Source of the DNA: Rhodoluna sp. | GTDB lineage: Bacteria; Actinomycetota; Actinomycetes; Actinomycetales; Microbacteriaceae | Assembly: GCA_016462375.1 (NCBI GenBank) | Contig: JAEMTJ010000039.1 | Coordinates: forward strand, 1 to 10,790 | DNA: 10,790 nucleotides | Direction: 5' to 3' | Shown: piece after piece, positions 1-6,755 of the stretch | Layout: each line of letters opens with the position of its first letter | Position numbering within the stretch: position 1 is the stretch's first letter | The notes under the pieces: model-generated | Database searches by the model: none | What the model was told of the DNA's origin: nothing | The model's input: the letters and a program-made list of their open reading frames with translations, nothing else | Position numbers and translations under genes: made by a program

Positions 1-1009
1 CACTAAGAACAATGTGTTGGCAGCGAACTACCCCTTTGCCACCATTGAACCCAACATCGGTGTGGTCAACCTGCCCGACGTCAGACTTAACAAGCTTGCT
101 GAGATCTTTGGTTCAGAAAAACTGCTGCCAGCACCAGTCTCATTTGTTGATATCGCTGGAATTGTTAGAGGAGCGTCAGTGGGTGAAGGTCTAGGTAACA
201 AGTTCCTAGCTAACATTCGTGAAGCTGATGCCATTGCTCAGGTGGTTAGAGGCTTTGTTGATCCAGATGTTGTGCACGTTGATGGCAAGGTTGATGCCGC
301 GGGCGATATCGAAACCATCAACACCGAACTGATTCTTGCTGACCTTGAAACCCTTGATAAAGCCAGAAACCGTATTGAAAAAGAAGTTAAGGGTAAGAAG
401 CTAGAACCATCCGTTCTAGTCACCGTTGATGAAGCACTAGCCTGGCTAAATGCTGGCAAGCCACTATCAGTTTCAACCATCGATATCACTGAAATCAAGG
501 AACTTGGACTTCTAACAGCTAAGCCAATCCTCTATGTCTTCAACGTTGATGAATCAGTTCTCAGTGATGCGGGTAAGCGTAAGTTGCTAGCAGACCTAGT
601 TGCACCTGCAGAGGCAGTGTTTCTAGATGCCAAGGTTGAGAGTGAACTTATTGACCTATCAACCGAAGAGGCAAACGAACTTCTTGCTTCACTTGGTCAA
701 GACGAATCTGGGTTAGATCAGTTAGCACGCATTGGTTTTAAGACTCTAGGTCTGCAGACCTATCTGACCGCTGGTCCTAAAGAAGCCAGAGCCTGGACCA
801 TCAAGAAAGGTGCAACAGCACCTCAGGCTGCTGGAGTTATTCACACAGATTTCCAAAGAGGCTTCATCAAAGCAGAAATAGTTTCCTATGATGATCTAAT
901 CGCAGCGGGCTCAATGACTGATGCTAAAGCAGCAGGTAAAGTCCGCATGGAAGGTAAAGAGTATGTCATGCGTGATGGTGACGTTGTTGAGTTTAGGTTC
1001 AACGTCTAG
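1..1009 (+). CDS. ychF: YchF/OLA1-type redox-regulated P-loop ATPase, 5'-truncated
   Basis: Ribosome-associated ATPase of the Obg/YchF family, cytosolic, linked in other bacteria to translation and stress response. The frame is open to the left edge: codons from base 2 read TKNN and continue into ANYPFATIEPN, the conserved stretch just after the P-loop. Only about 20 N-terminal residues, including Walker A, are off the window. Counting from the GTG at 14, the G3-like DIAG is at 46-49, followed by the GASVGEGLGNKFLANIRE signature. NVDE at 177-180 stands in place of NKxD, the change that goes with ATP rather than GTP preference in this family. The C-terminus (KVRMEGKEYVMRDGDVVEFRF) is the TGS domain. 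The total would be about 353 residues, normal for the family. The GTG at 14 is an internal codon, not the start. The gene ends with TAG and is convergent with the SDR gene. Confidence 0.97.
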   Translation, partial: TKNNVLAANYPFATIEPNIGVVNLPDVRLNKLAEIFGSEKLLPAPVSFVDIAGIVRGASVGEGLGNKFLANIREADAIAQVVRGFVDPDVVHVDGKVDAAGDIETINTELILADLETLDKARNRIEKEVKGKKLEPSVLVTVDEALAWLNAGKPLSVSTIDITEIKELGLLTAKPILYVFNVDESVLSDAGKRKLLADLVAPAEAVFLDAKVESELIDLSTEEANELLASLGQDESGLDQLARIGFKTLGLQTYLTAGPKEARAWTIKKGATAPQAAGVIHTDFQRGFIKAEIVSYDDLIAAGSMTDAKAAGKVRMEGKEYVMRDGDVVEFRFNV

Positions 1010-1109
1010 TTAGGCAATAGTAAAACAGAGCTCTTTCTCGCTTGCCTGTGATTCGCGAACTTGTCTAAACAATTGTTGACATTCGAGGCTTGTGTTTAAG
1101 CTGGGTGTT
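1010..1109. other. Convergent intergenic gap with clustered short palindromes
   Basis: This is the gap between the ychF and SDR stop codons. It contains perfect palindromes AGAGCTCT (1027-1034), TTCGCGAA (1052-1059) and AACAATTGTT (1068-1077). GTTCTAGAAC (1107-1116) spans the SDR stop. There is also a 6-bp inverted repeat AGGCAA (1012-1017) / TTGCCT (1042-1047) and a small GCTT/AAGC hairpin (1088-1101). None is a GC-rich stem followed by a U-tract, so I do not call a classical intrinsic terminator. A bidirectional or atypical transcription stop is nevertheless the obvious possible role at this convergent junction. Confidence 0.4.
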
Positions 1110-1796
1110 CTAGAACTCGGTACTGGCTATTACTGCCTTGCCTTCTTTGATTCCATTCAAAAGAACAGTCACAACATGGCTAGCGCTCATGCCTTCTGGG
1201 AAGGCCGGAGCTGTTCCAAAGATAGCTCTTGAAGCAAGACCTGTCTCAGTGTGTCCAGGTTTAGCATCAGTTACCTGAATTTTGTCTCTGCGGAATTCTT
1301 GAGTTATGGTGGCAAGGTAACTGGCATGGGCAGTCTTACTTACTGTGTATGAAGACATTCCAGGAAATACCTTCTCTGAGACAACACCTGTGAATGCTGC
1401 AACAAAAGACTCAGTGTCTTTATCGAGAACCAGTAGTGGGTGAAGAGCAGAGATGATTGCTGCTGGCCCTAGGTTATTGATCTGCATTAGCTTGGCTGAA
1501 TCCTCAGGGCTAGTCTCCGTTGCTTTGGCAAAGCCAACTACTCCAGCTGCATTGATGATTCCGTTGATAGGAGTATTTGCATCAAGTAGATAGTCGGTGA
1601 GAGTCTTGATGCTCTCCGGTATTTCTAGATCCACTACCAACTTGAGGGTTGCCTCTGCAGGTATCTTGGCAGCAGTCTCGGCATTGCGAGCAGTTGCCAT
1701 TACCTTTGCTCCTTGAGCGCTTAGCTGCCTAACAAGTTCAGCCCCTAATACTCCTGAGCCGCCTATAACCACAATGTTCTTACCAGTAAATTCCAT
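1110..1796 (-). CDS. Short-chain dehydrogenase/reductase (SDR), substrate unknown
   Basis: Rossmann-fold oxidoreductase of 228 aa, slightly short for a classical SDR (usually about 250). The cofactor loop GGSGVLG is at 12-18. R37 at the end of strand beta-2 (ATARN) suggests NADP(H). The structural NAAG motif is at 82-85. The active-site YTVSK (Y150, K154) sits in a typical PGMSSY context, and the substrate-loop region begins at KPGHTETG. The catalytic Ser expected 13 residues before the Tyr is Gly137, with Thr136 next to it; either Thr136 substitutes or activity is altered. The substrate cannot be told from sequence. The ATG at 1796 is supported by a CATAAT -10 box ending 6 nt upstream, which predicts a leaderless mRNA. 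The gene is divergent from the deacetylase and convergent with ychF, with no pathway link evident. Confidence 0.88.
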   Translation of the reverse strand: MEFTGKNIVVIGGSGVLGAELVRQLSAQGAKVMATARNAETAAKIPAEATLKLVVDLEIPESIKTLTDYLLDANTPINGIINAAGVVGFAKATETSPEDSAKLMQINNLGPAAIISALHPLLVLDKDTESFVAAFTGVVSEKVFPGMSSYTVSKTAHASYLATITQEFRRDKIQVTDAKPGHTETGLASRAIFGTAPAFPEGMSASHVVTVLLNGIKEGKAVIASTEF

Positions 1797-1831
1797 ATCT
1801 TTATTATGCCGTTATCTTTATCAGCTATAAA
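1797..1831 (-). promoter_or_regulatory. Predicted leaderless promoter of the SDR gene
   Basis: Read on the minus strand, CATAAT (bases 1808-1803, 5/6 to TATAAT) is followed by exactly six bases and then the ATG, which would place the transcript start at the start codon. TTTATA (bases 1831-1826, 4/6 to TTGACA) lies 17 bp further upstream. No Shine-Dalgarno sequence precedes the ATG, which fits a leaderless transcript. Confidence 0.45.
1826..1831 (+). promoter_or_regulatory. Probable -10 box for the deacetylase gene
   Basis: TATAAA (5/6 to TATAAT) lies 29 bp upstream of the deacetylase GTG at 1860. No good -35 is seen at 16-18 bp. The same six bases, read on the other strand, form the likely -35 of the SDR promoter, so the two divergent promoters would overlap back to back. 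Confidence 0.35.
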
Positions 1832-1859
1832 ACCCAATGCCTAGACCTAGATTTGAGAA

Positions 1860-2561
1860 GTGGAGATAACTCGACAAAAGTTTCTTATCGGTGCAGCTAG
1901 CACATTACTAATTCCCGCGGTGGAAGTTGCCGAGGCCCGGTCAACCATAATCACAAGGTTGCCGGCAAGTAGGGTAAAACGTCTGGCCTGGACTATTGAT
2001 GATGGAGTAAGCGCAGATGCCGTTGGTTCATACCTTGACATTGCTGAAAGGGGTGAGCATCACCTAACCCTGTTTGTCACAAGCGTTTATTCTTCTTGGC
2101 GGACCCATTCCAAACAGATTTCTAAATTGCTTGCTGCAGGCAAAATACAACTTGGAAATCATACGGTTAATCACAAGGATTTAACTACCCTAAACGAGCA
2201 ACAAATTAAGAAACAACTCATAGGCTGTCATAACTTCATGCTGGATGAGTTTGGCTATGACGCTAGACCTTACTTCAGGCCACCGTATGGGATTTCAAAC
2301 GCAAAGATCCGTTTAGTTGCAGCAGATTTGGGTTACACGGTTCCGACTATGTGGTACGGCAGCTTTGGAGATAATTTCGGTGTGCCAGAGGAACGTATAG
2401 TTCGATTTGCAAGGAAGTGGATTGCAGATGAGCGCATATTGATTGACCACTGCAACCGATTGAAGACACAAAAATCCCTAAATCAGATTCAAGCCATTAT
2501 GAGATCAAGAGGATTGCATTCAGTGACTCTAACTGAGGCTTTTGGCAAAGGCTTCAAATAG
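1860..2561 (+). CDS. Secreted NodB-type polysaccharide deacetylase (carbohydrate esterase 4)
   Basis: Predicted metal-dependent N- or O-deacetylase acting outside the membrane on cell-wall or envelope polysaccharide; the exact substrate is unknown. It has 233 aa, essentially one NodB domain after a signal peptide. The five CE4 motifs are present: TIDDG (45-49, with base and metal Asp), HTVNH (101-105, metal His pair), RPPYG (140-144), the Trp/Asp segment MWYGSFGD (164-171), and ILIDH (193-197, final catalytic His). The N-terminus has a basic n-region TRQK, a hydrophobic stretch LIGAASTLLIPAV and a likely cleavage after AEA (about residue 26). TRQKFL resembles a Tat motif with the second Arg replaced by Gln, so Sec export is the safer reading. 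Start is GTG with no clear Shine-Dalgarno; the start position is the least certain part. The glutamyltransferase gene follows after 17 bp. Confidence 0.87.
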   Translation: MEITRQKFLIGAASTLLIPAVEVAEARSTIITRLPASRVKRLAWTIDDGVSADAVGSYLDIAERGEHHLTLFVTSVYSSWRTHSKQISKLLAAGKIQLGNHTVNHKDLTTLNEQQIKKQLIGCHNFMLDEFGYDARPYFRPPYGISNAKIRLVAADLGYTVPTMWYGSFGDNFGVPEERIVRFARKWIADERILIDHCNRLKTQKSLNQIQAIMRSRGLHSVTLTEAFGKGFK

Positions 2562-2578
2562 TTCGAGATAATAGTCAC
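2542..2578 (+). promoter_or_regulatory. Predicted leaderless promoter of the gamma-glutamyltransferase gene
   Basis: GATAAT (2567-2572, 5/6 to TATAAT) ends six bases before the ATG at 2579, so transcription would begin at the start codon. TTGGCA (2542-2547, 5/6 to TTGACA) lies 19 bp upstream, inside the end of the deacetylase gene. No Shine-Dalgarno sequence precedes the ATG. Readthrough from the deacetylase is also possible because the gap is only 17 bp. Confidence 0.45.
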
Positions 2579-4156
2579 ATGAAAACTCATCGCGGTATCG
2601 TCTATTCCCGTAACGGTGGAGCTGCAGCAAGCCAGCCACTGGCAGTCTCTGCTGCCCTTGAGATTCTTCGAGCCGGTGGTTCGTTCATTGATGCTGGTAT
2701 TGCACTAAGTGCTGTGATTTCTGTTGTTGAACCAGGGGCTTCACAACTAGGTGGCGATGCATTCCTAATCACCCATCATGCCAAGACAAAAGAGAACCTA
2801 GCCTTCAATGGCAGTGGTGAGGCAGGTCACAGTGCAGTGGCTAGCGCATTTACTAATTCAATTGACCACCACGGTCCAAGATCAGCAACGGTGCCAGGAA
2901 CTGTCGCAACCTGGTTCGCGGCTCATGAGCGCTATGGCAAGTTATCTATGCAGGAAATCCTTGCCCCAGCAATTAGATACGCTGAACACGGCTTTGCTGC
3001 CACCCGCGATTTTGTGATGCGCATCGAGTTCTTCCTAAAGCAATTCCCTGAAGCAACATTTTTTTCTGACATGGGTATCGATACTTCTCTAGCAGTTGGT
3101 GACTTAGTTATACAAAAGGACTTAGCCAAGACTTTGAAGCTAATTGCCAAAGATGGCAGAGACGCTTTCTATAGAGGCGAGATAGCAGATCTGATTGTTG
3201 CTGGAACTGATGGCTGGTTCAACCACGACGATCTAGCTAAGCATCACACCAGAGTCGAAAAGCCGCTAACCGTCGACTATCGTGGCTACCAAGTCCATGG
3301 ACAACCACCACCAACCCAAGGCATGATTCTGATGGAAGAGCTGCTGCTAGTTGAAGATAAGAACCTCAAGGAGCTAACTGAAGCTGAACGTATTCACCTC
3401 ATGGTGGAGGCTAAGAAGATTGGCTTCTTAGATAGAAATGAGATCCTCGCTGATCCTGAGTTCACCCCGGTTGATGTTGACCGAATTCTCTCGAAAGAAC
3501 ACATTGCAACTAGGCGTGAACAAATAGACATGACTAAGGCCTGGAACGGTCCTGAAGATAACGTGCAGGAAGGTAGCGACACTACTTATTTCATCGTCGC
3601 AGACGGTGAAGGCAATGCAGTGTCTTGGATTCAAAGTGTATTCCATGGCTTTGGTTCAGCTTTTGTTCCTAAAGGAACCGGTGTCTTGCTAAATAACCGT
3701 GCAACTGGATTCAACCTTGATGTGAATCATCCAAACTTTGTTGAACCAGGCAAGCGTCCAGCGCATACTCTGAACGCTTGGACTGTTACCAATAACGATG
3801 GCTCTCTCGCCTTTGTTGGTGGCACACCGGGAGCTAACATCCAGGTTCAATCAAACTTCCAACTCATAGTCCAACTAGTTGATTTAGGTCTTGATGTTCA
3901 AGAATCTGCAGAGGCTCCTAGGTGGCAGCACCTCATTGGTGATTCATCTGATCTTGAAACCGGTCAAGGACAGTTGCAGATTGAATCAAGATTTGGTGAA
4001 GAAGTTATTGCTGAACTTAAAGCTCTAGGCCACGATGTTTTAGTCTTACCTGAATACGGTCACGGATCTGCAGTTCAACTATTGCAACTGCTAGCTAATG
4101 GAACTCAAGCCTGGGGAAGCGATGTTCGTGTTGACGGTCAGGCTTCTGGTATTTAG
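2579..4156 (+). CDS. Gamma-glutamyltransferase-family Ntn hydrolase, no signal peptide
   Basis: Member of the gamma-glutamyltranspeptidase/acylase family, which self-cleaves into a large and a small subunit and hydrolyses or transfers gamma-glutamyl groups. It has 525 aa, a normal full length. The N-terminus begins directly with the large-subunit fold (GGAAASQPLAV, then EPGASQLGGDAF) and has no hydrophobic leader, so a cytosolic YwrD-like form is likely. R101 in RSATVPGT matches the substrate-carboxylate region. The autoprocessing site is GSDTTYF, with Thr335 the predicted nucleophile and new N-terminus of the small subunit. LNNRATGFNLD (371-381), KRPAHTL (392-398) and the oxyanion-type GGTPG (414-418) are typical. 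The true substrate is unknown: gamma-glutamyl peptide hydrolysis is likely, while an acylase activity cannot be excluded. The stop codon overlaps that of hutG on the other strand by 4 bp. Confidence 0.92.
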   Translation: MKTHRGIVYSRNGGAAASQPLAVSAALEILRAGGSFIDAGIALSAVISVVEPGASQLGGDAFLITHHAKTKENLAFNGSGEAGHSAVASAFTNSIDHHGPRSATVPGTVATWFAAHERYGKLSMQEILAPAIRYAEHGFAATRDFVMRIEFFLKQFPEATFFSDMGIDTSLAVGDLVIQKDLAKTLKLIAKDGRDAFYRGEIADLIVAGTDGWFNHDDLAKHHTRVEKPLTVDYRGYQVHGQPPPTQGMILMEELLLVEDKNLKELTEAERIHLMVEAKKIGFLDRNEILADPEFTPVDVDRILSKEHIATRREQIDMTKAWNGPEDNVQEGSDTTYFIVADGEGNAVSWIQSVFHGFGSAFVPKGTGVLLNNRATGFNLDVNHPNFVEPGKRPAHTLNAWTVTNNDGSLAFVGGTPGANIQVQSNFQLIVQLVDLGLDVQESAEAPRWQHLIGDSSDLETGQGQLQIESRFGEEVIAELKALGHDVLVLPEYGHGSAVQLLQLLANGTQAWGSDVRVDGQASGI

Positions 4157-5025
4157 CGAGCAAGTAACCCAGCGGCTGCTTCAAGAATAAGAAGTGCGCC
4201 AAGTCGGATAGTTCTTTGGTCTTCTGAGTCTTTGGTGGCATCGATTTCTGTGATGTCAATTGATCTGACCTGAGAGTTGCTTGTTGAAAGCCGAGTAAAT
4301 TCTCTAAGTTGATAAGCGCTTATTCCACCGGGAGCACTCGCAGGGCAAGCAGGAACAAAAGCTCGATCGCAAACATCAACATCGAAATCAACATGGATTG
4401 GTCCTGAGCCAATTACCTCAAATGCTTGGGCAAGCACGCTCTCTGCAGTTAGCTTTTCAATGTCCGACCTGGTGATTACATGTATTCCATAGTCTTTCGC
4501 ACGCTTTGTGTATTCAGGTGAATTCGAGAAATCGGTTATTCCTATTTGAACAATTTTGTTGCCAGGAAGACCTGCCTCAATAAGTCTTCTAATTGGAGAG
4601 CCATTACTAATCCCTTCACGAATATCGTGATGGGCATCAAAAGTTATTAGTCCACCGCCTTGCTCAAGGGTTGCTCTAGCAACCGCATAGGTGATTGAGT
4701 TATCGCCACCCAGGGCGATAGCAAGTTTGGCTTGGTTTAGGACTCGTTTGGTGAGTGTTGTTGTTCTTTCTTCACCTTCTGGACTATCAGGTTCAGAGAC
4801 ATCGCCAAAATCAAAAGCAGTTAGTGTTCCGAGATCTCCTGCAGATGAGTTCAAGGAATACCTGGTTAGAGCACTTCTTATGGCTTGAGGGGTCTGGTTG
4901 GCTCCGGTTGGAGAGATGCTGGTGAGGTGAGCTGGAACGCCAAATACCCCTAGATCACAAGGCTCTTGGGTTGCTTGGCTAAGCCAAGCGCTGGCTCTAG
5001 GCCACAGTGTGTCTTCCTTGTTCAC
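4153..5025 (-). CDS. hutG: Formimidoylglutamase (arginase family), last step of histidine breakdown
   Basis: Predicted to hydrolyse N-formimidoyl-L-glutamate to L-glutamate and formamide. It has 290 aa with an arginase/agmatinase fold. Metal-site motifs in order are GGDN (106-109), DAHHD (130-134), and DFDVD with D215, D217 and nearby D220. The C-terminal ITEID (E260) precedes the last helix. The first motif reads GGDN where agmatinases have GGDH and Bacillus-type HutG has GGGHE, so the usual His ligand is Asn109. The specificity assignment rests mainly on context: hutU, hutI and hutH lie directly across a 62-bp gap and otherwise lack a fourth-step enzyme. Agmatinase or guanidinobutyrase is the alternative. 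Start is GTG with only a weak AGG just upstream; the residues that follow give no better start. The gene is transcribed away from the hutUIH operon. Confidence 0.82.
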   Translation of the reverse strand: MNKEDTLWPRASAWLSQATQEPCDLGVFGVPAHLTSISPTGANQTPQAIRSALTRYSLNSSAGDLGTLTAFDFGDVSEPDSPEGEERTTTLTKRVLNQAKLAIALGGDNSITYAVARATLEQGGGLITFDAHHDIREGISNGSPIRRLIEAGLPGNKIVQIGITDFSNSPEYTKRAKDYGIHVITRSDIEKLTAESVLAQAFEVIGSGPIHVDFDVDVCDRAFVPACPASAPGGISAYQLREFTRLSTSNSQVRSIDITEIDATKDSEDQRTIRLGALLILEAAAGLLAR

Positions 5026-5087
5026 CTAATCAGTTTGGCAGAGCGAGTCAGTTTGCGCCAATGGTGATTCTGGAGTGATATTGACCT
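5026..5087. promoter_or_regulatory. hutG-hutU divergent regulatory gap with repeats
   Basis: This 62-bp gap must hold both divergent promoters. It contains a direct repeat TCAGTTTG at 5030-5037 and 5048-5055 (18-bp period). It also contains an inverted repeat TTGGC (5035-5039) / GCCAA (5057-5061) with centres 22 bp apart, about two helical turns. Such spacing suits a dimeric or tandem regulator. The hutU Shine-Dalgarno GGAGTGAT (5072-5079) is strong and ends 8 nt before the ATG. I see no convincing -10 on either strand. No regulator gene lies nearby to name the binding protein. Confidence 0.45.
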
Positions 5088-6755
5088 ATGAGCAATGAAG
5101 CCCACTACCCACTGCATGCTGCTACCGGTTCAACCATCACTGCAAAGGGATGGGCTCAAGAAGCAGCAATTCGCATGCTTCATAACAACCTAGATCCAGC
5201 TGTTGCTGAGCATCCAGAGAACCTTGTGGTTTATGGTGGCACAGGAAAAGCAGCTCGTAACTGGGAATCCTTTGATGCAATTGTTAAAACTCTCACCCAA
5301 CTAAAAGATGATGAAACTCTTCTAGTTCAATCAGGTAAGCCGGTTGGTGTTTTTCAAACACATGAGTGGGCTCCTCGAGTTCTGATTGCTAACTCAAACT
5401 TGGTTGGGGATTGGGCTAACTGGCCAGAATTTAGAAGGTTAGAGCAAATGGGTCTGACCATGTATGGGCAGATGACCGCAGGTTCTTGGATCTACATCGG
5501 AACTCAAGGAATCTTGCAGGGAACCTATGAAACCTTTGCTGCTATTGCTACTAAAAGATTTGGTGGAACGCTAGCTGGAACACTAACTGTCACTGCTGGC
5601 TGCGGTGGCATGGGTGGTGCTCAACCACTAGCTGTGACTATGAACGAGGGAACCTGTCTAATTGTTGATGTTGATGAATCAAGACTCAGAAGAAGACTAA
5701 CCGATCGCTATCTTGATGAGATTGCAGACAACCTAGATGATGCAATTGAGAAAGCACTAACAGCTAAGGCAGCCAAGCGAGCTATCTCCATTGGCCTAGT
5801 TGGCAATATGGCACACATTCTTCCGGAAATGCTAAAGCGTGATGTTGACATCGATATTGTGACCGACCAAACTTCAGCACACGATCCACTGGCTTATCTT
5901 CCAGAAGGCGTTGACCTAAACGATTCTGTTGCACTGGCTGAAAAGAATCCCGAGGATTACACCAAGCGTGCCGAAGAGTCGATGGCCAAGCATGTTGAGG
6001 CGATGGTTGGATACATGTCCAAAGGTGCTGAAGTTTTTGACTACGGTAACTCAATCAGAGATGAAGCTCGTAAGGGCGGCTATAAAGATGCTTTCAAGTT
6101 CCCTGGTTTTATTCCTGCATATATTCGTCCACTGTTCTGTGAGGGGAAAGGTCCCTTTAGGTGGGTTGCTCTATCTGGAGATCCGAAAGACATCTATCGA
6201 ACCGATAAAGCAATCCTTGAACTCTTCCCAGAAAATGATCATCTACGTCGCTGGATAACCATGGCGCAAGAACGTGTTCAGTTCCAAGGCTTACCTGCTC
6301 GTATCTGCTGGTTAGGTTATGGCGAAAGAGATAAAGCAGGTGCGGTATTCAATGACCTCGTCGCTAAGGGTGAAGTTAGTGCACCGATAGTTATCGGAAG
6401 AGATCACTTGGATTGTGGTTCGGTTGCTTCTCCATATCGAGAGACAGAGGCAATGCTTGATGGCTCAGATGCCATTGCGGACTGGCCATTACTAAATGCC
6501 ATGGTGAATATCGCATCAGGTGCTTCTTGGGTTTCTATTCACCACGGCGGTGGTGTTGGTATTGGCAGATCTATCCACGCAGGACAGGTATCGGTTGCCG
6601 ATGGAACAGAGCTAGCAGCCCAGAAGCTGCAACGTGTTCTAACCAATGACCCAGGCATGGGTGTTATTCGACACGTTGATGCAGGCTATCCAGAGGCTGT
6701 AACAGTTGCTAGAGAAAAGCATGTGCACGTGCCAATGCTGGATACCGAAGACTAA
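5088..6755 (+). CDS. hutU: Urocanate hydratase (urocanase)
   Basis: Cytosolic NAD-dependent enzyme adding water to urocanate to give 4-imidazolone-5-propionate, second step of histidine degradation. It has 555 aa, matching the family length. Conserved blocks are YGGTGKAARNW (49-59), QSGKPVGVF (81-89), MTAGSWIYIGTQGI (129-142) and the NAD-binding GCGGMGGAQPLA (171-182, with Cys172 where many homologues have Leu). FQGLPARICWLGYGERD (399-415) carries active-site Cys407. Near the C-terminus are GRDHLDCGSVASP and HHGGGVGIGRS. All key segments are intact. The ATG has the best Shine-Dalgarno in the window. The stop TAA shares one base with the hutI ATG (TAATG), so the two are translationally coupled. 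Confidence 0.98.
   Translation: MSNEAHYPLHAATGSTITAKGWAQEAAIRMLHNNLDPAVAEHPENLVVYGGTGKAARNWESFDAIVKTLTQLKDDETLLVQSGKPVGVFQTHEWAPRVLIANSNLVGDWANWPEFRRLEQMGLTMYGQMTAGSWIYIGTQGILQGTYETFAAIATKRFGGTLAGTLTVTAGCGGMGGAQPLAVTMNEGTCLIVDVDESRLRRRLTDRYLDEIADNLDDAIEKALTAKAAKRAISIGLVGNMAHILPEMLKRDVDIDIVTDQTSAHDPLAYLPEGVDLNDSVALAEKNPEDYTKRAEESMAKHVEAMVGYMSKGAEVFDYGNSIRDEARKGGYKDAFKFPGFIPAYIRPLFCEGKGPFRWVALSGDPKDIYRTDKAILELFPENDHLRRWITMAQERVQFQGLPARICWLGYGERDKAGAVFNDLVAKGEVSAPIVIGRDHLDCGSVASPYRETEAMLDGSDAIADWPLLNAMVNIASGASWVSIHHGGGVGIGRSIHAGQVSVADGTELAAQKLQRVLTNDPGMGVIRHVDAGYPEAVTVAREKHVHVPMLDTED

Noticed and set aside
1012..1047. AGGCAA/TTGCCT inverted repeat as an intrinsic terminator of ychF
   Set aside because: The 6-bp stem has a 24-nt loop and no U-tract follows, so it does not meet the usual form.
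2579..4156. Gamma-glutamyltransferase as a replacement for HutG
   Set aside because: Formimidoylglutamate carries its group on the alpha-amino nitrogen and has no gamma-glutamyl amide, and a HutG homologue is present next door.
5782..6258. Open frames on both strands inside hutU
   Set aside because: hutU is full length with every conserved block intact; these are out-of-frame shadows.
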